From the NCBI RefSeq assembly GCF_029887935.1, contig NZ_JARXRO010000001.1, forward strand, positions 62,001 through 126,000: DNA of 64,000 nucleotides. The letters run 5' to 3'. The position numbers and the translations under genes were made by a program. The notes under the pieces are model-generated. The model searched no databases. It was not told the DNA's origin and worked only from the letters and a program-made list of their open reading frames with translations. Shown here piece by piece: positions 9,936-17,856 of this stretch. Position 1 is the first letter of the stretch; every line of letters begins with the position of its first letter. Source of the stretch: Luteimonas kalidii. Its GTDB lineage: Bacteria; Pseudomonadota; Gammaproteobacteria; Xanthomonadales; Xanthomonadaceae.

Positions 9936-11269
9936 TCCGCGATCGCCCCGCCATCGAGGAAGTCGACGGTGGCCTGCAGCATCGCGCGTACGCCCAGGTC
10001 GAGCGCGCTTTCATCCGGCGCGTACAGCGGCGAATGGTTCATCGGCGCGCTCGCCAGCTCCTGGCCCTGCGGAGTGGTGCCGACGAAGAAGTACAGTCCC
10101 GGCACGGTGTTGGCGAACACGGAGAAATCCTCCGCGATGGTGTAGCGCGGCACTTCGACCACGTTGTCCGCGCCGGCCGCGCGCTCCAGCGACGGACGCA
10201 GCCGCTGCAGCAGGGCCGGGTCGTTGGCGGTGGCGGGCGCGTTGCCGGCCACTTCCAGTTCGGCGGTGGCGCCGCTGGCCGCGGCGAAATGCTCGGCGGT
10301 GTTGCGGAACCGGTCGATCACGTCCTGGCGCACGTCGGCATCGAAGGTGCGCAGGGTGCCGACCATCGTCGCGGTGTCGGGGATGATGTTGAAGCGCGTG
10401 CCCGACTGGATCTGGCCCGCGGTCAGCACCACCGGGTGCGCGGTGATGTCGACCTGGCGGGCGACGATCGACTGCGCGCCCAGCAGCACCTGCGCGGCGA
10501 CGGTGATCGGGTCCACGCCCGCCCACGGCTGCGAGCCATGGGTCTGCCTGCCGGTGACCGTCAGCGTCCACTCGTCGGCGCTGGCCATGAACGGGCCGGC
10601 GCGCACGCCGATCTGCCCGGCGTGCAGGCGCGACCACACGTGCAGGCCCAGGACCGCATCGGGCTTGAAGTCGTCCCAGATCCCCTCGTCGAGCATGCGC
10701 CTGGCGCCCGCCACCTCGCCCGCCACCGGCGGACCTTCCTCGGCCGGCTGGAACACGAACATCACTTCGCCGGCGAGCTGGTCGCGCATGCCCGCCAGCG
10801 CCTCGGCCACGCCCATCAGGATCGCCACGTGCAGGTCGTGGCCGCAGGCGTGCATCACGCCCACCGGCTGGCCGCGGTACTCGCTTTTCACGGTGGAGGC
10901 GAACGGCAGGCCCGTGGCTTCGGTGACCGGCAGTGCGTCCATGTCGGCGCGCAGCGCGATCCGCGGGCCGGGGCGCGCACCCTTCAGCACCGCGACCACG
11001 CCGGTCGGGCCGATCCCGATGCGCGGTTCCAGCCCCAGCGCGCGCAGGTGGTCGGCCACCACGCCGGCGGTGCGGGTTTCCCGGTTGCCGAGTTCGGGAT
11101 GCCGGTGCAGGTCCCGGCGCCAGGCGACCACCTTCTGCCGCACGGCCGTGGCCGCGGTGTCGATGCGCGGATCCGTGGCGCCGGTGTCGGCGGCCGGGGC
11201 CGTGGTCTGCGCGCAGGCGAGGGCCGGCGCGAGGGCGAGGACGAGCAGGGCGGGTCGGACGCGGATCAT
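9932..11269 (-). CDS. Secreted M20-family amidohydrolase, copy 2
   Basis: A 445-aa paralogue of the preceding enzyme with the same architecture and motifs: MHACGHDLHVAILMG, QPAEEGPP, GLHVWS, AEDFSVF, NHSPLY. The ATG at 11269 starts a signal peptide (MIRVRPALLVLALAPALACAQ). Longer upstream frames (to 11464) have no signal-like start and were rejected. An Ala/Thr/Asp-rich spacer follows the signal. Likely a periplasmic N-acyl amino acid or peptide amidohydrolase. The two copies differ enough to have distinct specificities, but this cannot be read from the sequence. Confidence 0.88.
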   Translation of the reverse strand: MIRVRPALLVLALAPALACAQTTAPAADTGATDPRIDTAATAVRQKVVAWRRDLHRHPELGNRETRTAGVVADHLRALGLEPRIGIGPTGVVAVLKGARPGPRIALRADMDALPVTEATGLPFASTVKSEYRGQPVGVMHACGHDLHVAILMGVAEALAGMRDQLAGEVMFVFQPAEEGPPVAGEVAGARRMLDEGIWDDFKPDAVLGLHVWSRLHAGQIGVRAGPFMASADEWTLTVTGRQTHGSQPWAGVDPITVAAQVLLGAQSIVARQVDITAHPVVLTAGQIQSGTRFNIIPDTATMVGTLRTFDADVRQDVIDRFRNTAEHFAAASGATAELEVAGNAPATANDPALLQRLRPSLERAAGADNVVEVPRYTIAEDFSVFANTVPGLYFFVGTTPQGQELASAPMNHSPLYAPDESALDLGVRAMLQATVDFLDGGAIAE

Positions 11270-11399
11270 GCGGCACCGGTGGCAGGCGTGGACGGCCATC
11301 CTAAGCCCATGCGCCGCGTGCGACCGGATCGCATCGTGCGCATCGCGCCGGAACCCGAAGCCTGCGGTTCGCGACGCCGCGATGCCGCGTCGGGCCGCG

Positions 11400-12050
11400 C
11401 TACGGGAAGCTCGCCGCCGCCGCACCGCCGCCACCACCACCGGCGCCGGACGCGGATGAGCCACCGTCGTCGCCGCTGCGCCCGTTCGGCGGCTGCGGCA
11501 CCGGCTCCCCGCGCCAGCGTCGCGTCGCGCGCTGGAAGAACAGGCTGTTGGGGACGCGCAGCAGGCTCTCGCCGCCGGCCGGATGGGTCTCTTCCAGGGT
11601 CACGAAGATCAGGTTCATGTCGACGACGCGCCCGGCGAAGCCCGCGCGCTCGCCGTTCTCCAGCACCTCGATGTGGTCGAGCAGCCGGAACGGCCGCGTG
11701 AGCAGCAGCAGCAGCGAGCAGAACACGTTGGTCAGCACGCTCCAGGCGGCGAAGAACGCCACCGCCGCCACCGCGGCGAAACCGGTGAACGCCGTCCACA
11801 GCACGCTGCCCGACACGCCGAAGCGTTCCAGCACCAGCAGCAGCGCGGCGAAGCCGATGACGAAACTCGATAGCCGGCGCGCGGTCACCACCACCTGGAT
11901 CGGCAGGTCGTAGCGGCGATGCACGCGGTTGACCAGCCGCCGCGCCAGCCAGCGCAGCAGCAGTGCGGCCAGCACGATCCCCAGCACGTGCAGCCCGAGG
12001 GTGATCTCGGCAAGCCAGGCGTGCAGCCACGGCGGCAGGTGGGCTTTCAT
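11400..12050 (-). CDS. Short MscS-family mechanosensitive channel
   Basis: A 216-aa inner-membrane protein. Three hydrophobic segments (about residues 12-33, 55-78 and 82-115) precede the MscS beta-domain, with the pore-helix and beta-domain signatures FFAAWSVLTNVF, DHIEVLENGERAGFAGRVVDMN and VPNSLFF. It ends soon after the beta-domain with a Gly/Ser/Ala-rich tail and lacks the C-terminal alpha/beta vestibule of E. coli MscS (286 aa). It is therefore a small MscS relative, probably gating ion flux on osmotic downshift. The ATG at 12050 gives a normal membrane N-terminus. Confidence 0.85.
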   Translation of the reverse strand: MKAHLPPWLHAWLAEITLGLHVLGIVLAALLLRWLARRLVNRVHRRYDLPIQVVVTARRLSSFVIGFAALLLVLERFGVSGSVLWTAFTGFAAVAAVAFFAAWSVLTNVFCSLLLLLTRPFRLLDHIEVLENGERAGFAGRVVDMNLIFVTLEETHPAGGESLLRVPNSLFFQRATRRWRGEPVPQPPNGRSGDDGGSSASGAGGGGGGAAAASFP

Positions 12051-12275
12051 CGGTCGGTGGGGACGGGCGTGCGGCGTGCGCGGAGTGCGCATTCTAGGCC
12101 GTGCCCCGTTCGCTGGCCGGCCGCCGCGCATCGGCAGGCAAGCGGCGAGTGGCGCAGCACGCATGCGCGGTGCGTGAGGGCATGTTGCACGACAGCAAAG
12201 CGCCGCGCATGGATCGGTATCATCGGGGGCCCCGCGCAATGCGCATCCGCCCGCCAGCACAGGAAGCCATCGACC

Positions 12276-13169
12276 GTGTCCATCCATCCCGAACAGCGCG
12301 CCCGCATCGCCTCCGGCCAGGGGTTCATCGCCGCGCTCGACCAGAGCGGCGGCAGCACGCCCAAGGCGCTCAAGCTCTACGGCGTCGACGAGACGGCCTA
12401 TTCGAACGACCAGGAAATGTTCGCCCAGGTGCACGCGATGCGCAGCCGCATCGTCACCAGCCCGGCGTTCACCGGCGAGCGCGTGCTCGGCGCGATCCTG
12501 TTCGAGCGCACGATGGACGACGACTTCGGCGGCAGGAACGCGGTCGCCTACCTGTGGGAAGACAAGGGCGTGGTGCCGTTCCTGAAGATCGACAAGGGGC
12601 TGGAGGACGAGGCCGACGGCGTGCAGCGGATGAAGCCGATCCCGGGGCTGGACGCGCTGCTGGCGCGGGCCAAGGCCAAGGGCGTGTTCGGCACCAAGGA
12701 GCGCTCGGTGATCAAGCGCAACAACCCGGCAGGCATCGCCGACGTGCTCGACCAGCAGTTCGAACTCGGCCGCCAGGTGCTGGCCGCCGGCCTGGTGCCG
12801 ATCATCGAGCCGGAGGTCGACATCAACGCGGCCGACAAGGCCGAGATCGAGGTTGCGCTCAAAAAAGGCCTGCTCGAGCGCCTCGACACGATCGATCCGT
12901 CGACGCCGGTGATGCTCAAGCTCACGCTGCCGGACGTGGACGGCTTCTTCAGGGAACTGGTGGAGCACCCGTCGGTGCTCAAGGTGGTGGCGCTGTCGGG
13001 CGGCTACAGCCGCGACGAGGCCAACGCGAAGCTCGCGCGCAACCCGGGCGTGATCGCCAGCTTCAGCCGCGCGCTGAGCGAGGGCCTGAGCGCGCAGCAG
13101 GACGACGACGCCTTCAACCAGGCGCTGGACGCCTCGATCGCATCGATCCACCGCGCGTCGACCGCCTGA
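12276..13169 (+). CDS. fda: Class I fructose-bisphosphate aldolase
   Basis: A 297-aa aldolase that cleaves fructose 1,6-bisphosphate in glycolysis/gluconeogenesis through a Schiff base, without metal. It belongs to the short bacterial class I family (Staphylococcus-type). Diagnostic runs are GFIAALDQSGGSTPKALKLY, MRSRIVTSPAFTG, GVVPFLKIDKGL, IIEPEVDI and VMLKLTLP, the last holding the likely Schiff-base lysine near residue 213. Translation most likely starts at GTG 12276, preceded by AGGA at 12261. There is no ATG at a suitable place. A strong terminator follows. Confidence 0.93.
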   Translation: MSIHPEQRARIASGQGFIAALDQSGGSTPKALKLYGVDETAYSNDQEMFAQVHAMRSRIVTSPAFTGERVLGAILFERTMDDDFGGRNAVAYLWEDKGVVPFLKIDKGLEDEADGVQRMKPIPGLDALLARAKAKGVFGTKERSVIKRNNPAGIADVLDQQFELGRQVLAAGLVPIIEPEVDINAADKAEIEVALKKGLLERLDTIDPSTPVMLKLTLPDVDGFFRELVEHPSVLKVVALSGGYSRDEANAKLARNPGVIASFSRALSEGLSAQQDDDAFNQALDASIASIHRASTA

Positions 13170-13188
13170 CCGGCGGACGGCGCCACGG

Positions 13189-13215
13189 AAAGCCGGCGCC
13201 CCGCGCCGGCTTTTT
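13189..13215 (+). terminator. Rho-independent terminator after aldolase gene
   Basis: A perfect 11-bp stem AAAGCCGGCGC / GCGCCGGCTTT with a CCC loop, running into TTTTT. It sits 20 bp after the aldolase stop codon. Confidence 0.9.
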
Positions 13216-13291
13216 CGTTGCGGCCGCACCGCGGACCACGCGCCGCGGACGCAGTACTCTTTGTGGATCCGTCCTCCACCCGTCCCGCCGC

Positions 13292-13921
13292 ATGGCAGCC
13301 TTTCCCGACACCACCGCCCTGCTCGTGGTCGACCTGCAGCCGGACTTCATGCCCGGCGGCGCACTGCCCTGCCACGAGGGCGATGCGATCGTGCCCGGCA
13401 TCGCCGCGCTGCTCGCGTCGCGCGCCTACCGCACCGTGGTCGCGACCCAGGACTGGCATCCACCGGGCCACGCCTCGTTCGCCTCCACCCATGCGGGGCA
13501 CGCGCCGTTCGAGACCATCGACCTGCACGGCCGGCCGCAGGTGCTGTGGCCCGACCACTGCGTGCAGCGCACGCCCGGCGCCGCGCTCGACCCGCGCGTG
13601 GACTGGACCGCCGCCGACCTGGTGCTGCGCAAGGGCACGCGCCCGGACGTCGATTCCTACAGCGCGTTCCGCGAGAACCACGGTCCCGGCGGCACGCGAC
13701 CGCCCACCGGCCTGGCCGGCTGGCTGCGCGAGCGCGGCATCGACGAGGTCCACCTGTGCGGTCTGGCGCGCGACTACTGCGTGCTGTGGTCGGCGCAGGA
13801 TGCCGTCGACGCCGGTTTCCGCGTGCGCTTCCTGTGGGAGCTGACCCGGCCGGTGACGCCGGAGGGCGACGCGCCCACGCGCGCCGCGCTCGATGCGGCC
13901 GGCGTCGCGCTGGCGGCCTGA
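13292..13921 (+). CDS. pncA: Nicotinamidase / pyrazinamidase
   Basis: A 209-aa isochorismatase-fold enzyme that deamidates nicotinamide to nicotinate for NAD salvage. The catalytic triad is visible: Asp14 in VVDLQPDF, Lys114 in LRKG, and Cys163 in GLARDYCV. Metal ligands are Asp54 and His56 (DWHPPGHASF) and His89 (WPDHC). Length and the signature GLARDYCV are standard for bacterial PncA. The ATG at 13292 gives the normal N-terminus. Confidence 0.94.
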   Translation: MAAFPDTTALLVVDLQPDFMPGGALPCHEGDAIVPGIAALLASRAYRTVVATQDWHPPGHASFASTHAGHAPFETIDLHGRPQVLWPDHCVQRTPGAALDPRVDWTAADLVLRKGTRPDVDSYSAFRENHGPGGTRPPTGLAGWLRERGIDEVHLCGLARDYCVLWSAQDAVDAGFRVRFLWELTRPVTPEGDAPTRAALDAAGVALAA

Positions 13922-13979
13922 ACCCCGCGACGGCAGCGGGCACGGGCGACGCGGGGCCGCGCCGCACCGGAAGCCGACG

Positions 13980-14831
13980 TCAGCGGAACACCACCGTGCG
14001 GTGGCCGTTGCGCAGGATGCGATGCTCCACGTGCAGGCGCACCGCACGCGCCAGGACCCGCGATTCGACGTCGCTGCCGATGCGGATCAGCGCCGCGGGC
14101 GTCATCGCATGGTCCACATGGGCCACGTCCTGCTCGATGATCGGGCCCTCGTCGAGCTCGCGGGTCACGTAGTGCGCGGTCGCGCCGATGATCTTGACCC
14201 CGCGCGCGTGCGCCTGGTGATAGGGCTGCGCACCCTTGAAGCTGGGCAGGAAGCTGTGGTGGATGTTGATCGCGCGCCCGGCCAGCGCGTCGCACAGCGC
14301 GGGCGAGAGGATCTGCATGTAGCGCGCCAGCACCACCAGGTCGATGCCTTCGCGCTCCACCAGCTCGAGGATCGCCTGCTCCTGCGCCTCGCGGTTGTCG
14401 CTGCCGACCGGGAGGTGGTGGTAGGGCACCCCGTACGACCCGGCCAGCTGCGCGTAGTCGGCATGGTTGGAGGCCACCGCGGCGATGTCGGCGCGCAGCT
14501 GCCGGCTGTGGGTACGGAACAGCAGGTCGTTGAGGCAGTGCCCCTGCCGGCTCACCAGCACCAGCAGACGTGCGCGCCGTCGCGCATCGTGCAGCCGCCA
14601 GTCCATCGCGTGCGCTTCGGCCAGCGGCGCGAATGCCTCGCGCACGGTGTCGATGCGCCCCGCGGCGGGTGTATCGAAATGCACGCGCAGGAAGAAGCGC
14701 CCGGTTTCCGGATCGCCGAACTGCTGTGCATCGAGGATGTTGCAGTCGTGCGCGAACAGCAGGCCGGACACGTGGTGCACGATGCCGGTGCGGTCGGGAC
14801 AGGACAGCGTGAGGACGTGGTCGCGGGCCAT
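13980..14831 (-). CDS. purU: Formyltetrahydrofolate deformylase
   Basis: A 283-aa enzyme that hydrolyses 10-formyl-THF to formate and THF, supplying formate and balancing one-carbon pools. An N-terminal ACT-type regulatory domain (LTLSCPDRTGIVHHVSGLL, residues about 7-80) precedes a formyltransferase-fold domain with INIHHSFLPSFKGAQPYHQA and GATAHYVTRELDEGPIIEQD, which carry the active-site His and Asp. Typical length. Last gene of the minus-strand run that begins with nrdA, separated from the thioesterase gene by 112 bp. Confidence 0.95.
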   Translation of the reverse strand: MARDHVLTLSCPDRTGIVHHVSGLLFAHDCNILDAQQFGDPETGRFFLRVHFDTPAAGRIDTVREAFAPLAEAHAMDWRLHDARRRARLLVLVSRQGHCLNDLLFRTHSRQLRADIAAVASNHADYAQLAGSYGVPYHHLPVGSDNREAQEQAILELVEREGIDLVVLARYMQILSPALCDALAGRAINIHHSFLPSFKGAQPYHQAHARGVKIIGATAHYVTRELDEGPIIEQDVAHVDHAMTPAALIRIGSDVESRVLARAVRLHVEHRILRNGHRTVVFR

Positions 14832-14943
14832 CGCGGGCGGCGTCAGGGGAACGAACGCGCGACTATGTCACAGCCGACGCCCGCGTCGCCGGCTCGGTTG
14901 CCGCTGCAACCGTCGCGCGGGGCGTGAGCGTGGCGGGCGGGCC

Positions 14944-15348
14944 TCACGCGTCCGGAAGCGGAGGCACCGGCGACGGAGTGCCGTCGCCGTCGAGCGCGAT
15001 CATCACGAACCGTCCGCGGGTGCACGGCGCGCGATCGCCGCTGAGCAGATCCTCGGCGATCAGTTCCACGTCGACCTGCATCGAGGTGCGGCCGACCGCG
15101 ACCACGCGCGCGACCGTCTCCACCAGCTGTCCCTGCCGGATCGGCAGCTTGAAGTCGACCTGCTCGGAACGTGCCGTCACCACGCTGCGGCGCGCATAGC
15201 GCGAGGCGGCGATGAACGCGGCCTTGTCCATCCACGCCAGCGCGGTGCCTCCGAACAGGGTGCCGATGTGGTTGGTGTGGTCCGGGAACACGATCTCGAG
15301 CAGGCGCGCCTCGGTGGTCGGCGCGCCCGCGGGCGGCACCGCGCTCAT
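14944..15348 (-). CDS. Hotdog-fold acyl-CoA thioesterase (YciA/BACH type)
   Basis: A 134-aa single-hotdog thioesterase. Recognised by the N-terminal ARLLEIVFPDHTNHIGTLFG followed by GGTALAWMDKAAFIAASRYA, with the acidic active-site residue in the WMD helix, and later VDFKLPIRQGQLVE. It hydrolyses acyl-CoA esters in the cytoplasm. Its ATG overlaps the stop of the thioredoxin gene (ATGA at 15348-15345), so the two are translationally coupled. Confidence 0.88.
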   Translation of the reverse strand: MSAVPPAGAPTTEARLLEIVFPDHTNHIGTLFGGTALAWMDKAAFIAASRYARRSVVTARSEQVDFKLPIRQGQLVETVARVVAVGRTSMQVDVELIAEDLLSGDRAPCTRGRFVMIALDGDGTPSPVPPLPDA

Positions 15349-15692
15349 GCGTCCGCCGTCGCGGTCGCCAGGTACAGGCCGACCGCCCGCGCGATCTGGC
15401 CCGGCGCCTGGAAACCGGCGAGGCGCGCGGCTTCGGTGCCGTCCCGGTACAGCGCGAGCGTCGGCGTCTGCCGCAGGCCGAGGTCGCGGAAGAAGTCCTC
15501 GCCCAGCACCTCCAGCCTCACCTTGAGCAATACCAGGCCCGCGGCATCGTCGCTCGTGGCGAACTTGGCCAGCGACATGTCGAGCATCCGGCAGCCCGGG
15601 CAGTCGTCCTTGTAGTAGTCGACCAGCAGGCGCGGATGCGCAGCGAGCGTGGCGGCGTAGTCGTCAGGCGTGGAGGCGTGCAGGATCTGCAT
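15345..15692 (-). CDS. Thioredoxin-family protein (CPGC)
   Basis: A 115-aa thioredoxin-fold protein with a CPGC redox motif at residues 31-34 (YYKDDCPGCRML) and the cis-Pro run RQTPTLALYRDG. CPGC differs from the CGPC of housekeeping thioredoxin. The ATG at 15692 overlaps the last 29 bp of the flavodoxin gene. The longer open frame to 15848 is flavodoxin sequence in another frame. Position behind nrdA, nrdB and a flavodoxin suggests it supplies electrons to ribonucleotide reductase. This is inference from context. Confidence 0.85.
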   Translation of the reverse strand: MQILHASTPDDYAATLAAHPRLLVDYYKDDCPGCRMLDMSLAKFATSDDAAGLVLLKVRLEVLGEDFFRDLGLRQTPTLALYRDGTEAARLAGFQAPGQIARAVGLYLATATADA

Positions 15693-16158
15693 GGGGTGTG
15701 GTCTCAATCGGTGTGTGGGCCAGGGCCAGGACGGCGTCGGTCCAGCGCTGGATCGTGGTGGCATCGCGCTCGCCGTGCGGCATCTGTTCGATCTCGAGGC
15801 GCGGGTACGCCGTGCCGAAGAACGCCGCGATCCGCCGCGCCGCGCCACAGTAGTGCTCCTCGCCCCACTGCGTCTCCCCGGTACCGAACACCGCGACGCG
15901 TTCCGGCTTGCCGACCGCGGCGACGAGGTCCCCGATGAAGCGCTTCATCTCCGGCGGCGTGCGCCCGCCGTTGTTGCTCCAGCTGCCGAGCACGTAGAGA
16001 TCGTGCTCCGCGCCATCGGAGCAAGCCTGCGCGAGCGTCTGGAGGTCGGCGTCGATCCAGGTCACCGCATGGCCCATCTCCTCGCACCGCGCCCGGATCG
16101 CACGCGCGACATCGCGCGTATTGCCGCTGAGCGAAGTGAAGGCGATCAGGATGCGCAT
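15664..16158 (-). CDS. Flavodoxin
   Basis: A 164-aa FMN electron carrier. The FMN phosphate loop TSLSGNT is at residues 8-14, followed by the flavodoxin-type glycine-rich and aromatic loops LGSWSNNGG and GTGETQWGEEHYCGA. It is not NrdI: it is longer and has the classic P-loop. It lies in the ribonucleotide reductase cluster, 463 bp after nrdB, the gap being a repeat element. It may reactivate the NrdB cofactor or feed a reductase. This role is inferred from position only. Confidence 0.88.
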   Translation of the reverse strand: MRILIAFTSLSGNTRDVARAIRARCEEMGHAVTWIDADLQTLAQACSDGAEHDLYVLGSWSNNGGRTPPEMKRFIGDLVAAVGKPERVAVFGTGETQWGEEHYCGAARRIAAFFGTAYPRLEIEQMPHGERDATTIQRWTDAVLALAHTPIETTPHADPARLHA

Positions 16159-16580
16159 GGAAGACTCGATCTCAACCAGTCACCTCGACAGTCCGCGTCG
16201 GCCAGATACCGCCCCTGCCGAAGCAGTTGCCACCGCCACTGCCGCTGCTGTTCGTGGTTGCGGTTGCCGTTGTCGTTGCTGTCGTTGCTGTTGCAGCTTG
16301 TGCCATTGCATTTGATCTTTCGAGCCATAAAGCGAGCCGAGCATCGCAGGACGGCGGGGCCGGAGAGCGGCCCATGTCTGAGCGCAGCGAGTTTGGGCCG
16401 CGTGCCCCGTCGACCGAGAAGCGCAGGGGACCGACGAGGCGCAGCCTCGACGGCTCGCGTCCGGCGAAGACGGTTTTGGTTCCTTTTGCCAAGACAAAAG
16501 GAACTCGCGCGTAGCGCGAAAGCTCTGCTCTCGCACCCGAGGCAGAAGAAATCACCGGAAGGCCAAGAAACATAACGTGT
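16159..16580. repeat. Interspersed Xanthomonad-type repeat element in the nrdB-flavodoxin gap
   Basis: This 460-bp gap holds no credible gene. From about 16310 it carries a sequence I recall as dispersed in Lysobacter/Xanthomonas genomes, often mis-annotated as small proteins: on the plus strand it encodes phrases such as GGAGERPMSERSEFGPRAPS and SRPAKTVLVPFAKTKGTRA. It contains inverted repeats (for example CTCGCGCGTAGCGCGAAAG). The adjacent 16245-16300 stretch is a low-complexity GTTGC/GTTGT-rich tract. Recognition is from memory of the family, not from a search. Confidence 0.55.
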
Positions 16581-16621
16581 CTTTGCGCCCGACAGATGCC
16601 CGCATGCGCGGGACGGGCGCG

Positions 16622-17683
16622 CTAAAGATCATCGAACCCATTATCCGAATTCGTCTTCTTGTAAGACGCATTCCGCATCTCGAAGAAATCCGTCTTCGTC
16701 TCGGTGAAGTTGTCCGCATACGCCCGGATCCACGGCATCACGTTGTCCGTCGTATCCGCGTACAGCGACTCGATCCCGAGCATCCCCGCCATCTTGTTAG
16801 CCCGGTATTTCACGTAGCGCACCATCTCGTCCACGTCGATGCCGTCGATGCCGTCGAGCACCTCGCCCGTCCAGCGCATCTCCAGCGCGATGGCGTGCTC
16901 GAACGCCTGGTGCACGTAGTCGGTCAGCTCGTGGGTCTGCAGTTCCGGGTTCTCGCCGACGATGGCGCGGATCACCTCGCTGATGAACTTGGTGTGCGCC
17001 AGTTCGTCGCGGTTGATGAAGCTGATGATCTTGCCGGTGCCTGCCATCCGGTTCTGGCGCACCAGGTTGTAGAAGTAGGCGAAGCCGGAATAGAAGTTGA
17101 TGCCTTCGAGGATCGAAGACTGGATCAGTGCCCGCAGCAGGGTCTCGGCGGTCTTCTCGCGCATGAAGCCGTCGTAGGACGCCATGATCGGCGCGTTGCG
17201 CGCGACGATCGTGGGGTGGGTGCGCGCGATCTCGAACACCCGGTTCTGGTTGGCCAAATCCGTGATCGAGGCCAGCACGTAGCTGTAGCTCTCGTTGTGG
17301 ATCACTTCCTGCTGGCCGATGATCGCCGCGTTCGCGTGCGCGGCCGGGTCGGTGATGTACTCGGCCACGTTGTAGATGAAGCGCGTCTGCGGCGAGTCGA
17401 GCGTGGCCAGCAGCCCGATGATCGAATCGAACGCGTTCTTCTCGCGCGCCGACAGCTCGCCGTACTGGCGCGCGTCGCCCTTCATGTCGACCTCGTCCGG
17501 GATCCAGAAGTTGGTCGAGAGCTCCTTGTAGGCGCGGTAGAACGACGGATAAGGGATGTCGTTCCAGTTGAGGATGCCGGACGTCTTGCCGTTGATGATC
17601 CCGGTGGAGCGGTTCGGATGGCGCGGCTCGAGGATCCGGATGCGCTCGAGCGGTGTCGAAGTGAGCGGTGCTGTGGCGGACAT
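16622..17683 (-). CDS. nrdB: Ribonucleoside-diphosphate reductase class Ia, beta subunit
   Basis: A 353-aa radical-generating subunit of class Ia RNR. Metal ligands and the radical tyrosine can be placed: Asp96 (TLDS), Glu126 and His129 (QQEVIH), Tyr133 in HNESY at the spacing of E. coli Tyr122, then Glu in LEGINFYSG and the Glu/His pair in RDELAH. It assembles with NrdA to make dNDPs. The start ATG at 17683 has GGAGAAGAG upstream. It lies 162 bp after nrdA, with a palindromic element in between, and is probably on the same transcript. Confidence 0.95.
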   Translation of the reverse strand: MSATAPLTSTPLERIRILEPRHPNRSTGIINGKTSGILNWNDIPYPSFYRAYKELSTNFWIPDEVDMKGDARQYGELSAREKNAFDSIIGLLATLDSPQTRFIYNVAEYITDPAAHANAAIIGQQEVIHNESYSYVLASITDLANQNRVFEIARTHPTIVARNAPIMASYDGFMREKTAETLLRALIQSSILEGINFYSGFAYFYNLVRQNRMAGTGKIISFINRDELAHTKFISEVIRAIVGENPELQTHELTDYVHQAFEHAIALEMRWTGEVLDGIDGIDVDEMVRYVKYRANKMAGMLGIESLYADTTDNVMPWIRAYADNFTETKTDFFEMRNASYKKTNSDNGFDDL

Positions 17684-17734
17684 GGTGGCTTGCTCTTCTC
17701 CGGTCGCGGACGATCGGATCTGTCTGGAGGAAAG

Positions 17735-17768
17735 CCCCCCTGAGTCAGGGGGGCGCGCCGAAGGCGCG
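17735..17768. repeat. Palindromic (REP-like) element between nrdA and nrdB
   Basis: CCCCCCTGA, one G, TCAGGGGGG (9-bp arms, 17735-17753), followed at once by CGCGCCGAAGGCGCG (6-bp arms). The second part is shared with a palindrome inside recD near 48510 (GCGCCGAAGGCGCGGG). Looks like a mobile REP-type sequence; it might also act as an intra-operon processing hairpin. Confidence 0.6.
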
Positions 17769-17798
17769 GGGGTGTGGAGGCTGATGAGCGGGGCCCGC

Positions 17799-17856
17799 GG
17801 TTCGCAACGCGAACCGTGGGAGCTGACAAGCGCGAACGCGCGCTGTCAGCTCCCAC
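17799..17856. repeat. Nested inverted repeats at the nrdA 3' end
   Basis: Two stems: GGTTCGC AAC GCGAACC (about 17799-17815), and a 13-bp perfect stem GTGGGAGCTGACA (17816-17828) / TGTCAGCTCCCAC (17844-17856). The inner arm of the second includes the last codons and stop of nrdA. No T-run follows, so it is more likely an RNA-stability or attenuation hairpin than a full terminator. Confidence 0.55.

Noticed and set aside
16245-16300. GTTGC/GTTGT-rich tract considered as a regulatory microsatellite
   Set aside because: Irregular low-complexity sequence without a clean repeat unit; nothing ties it to a gene.
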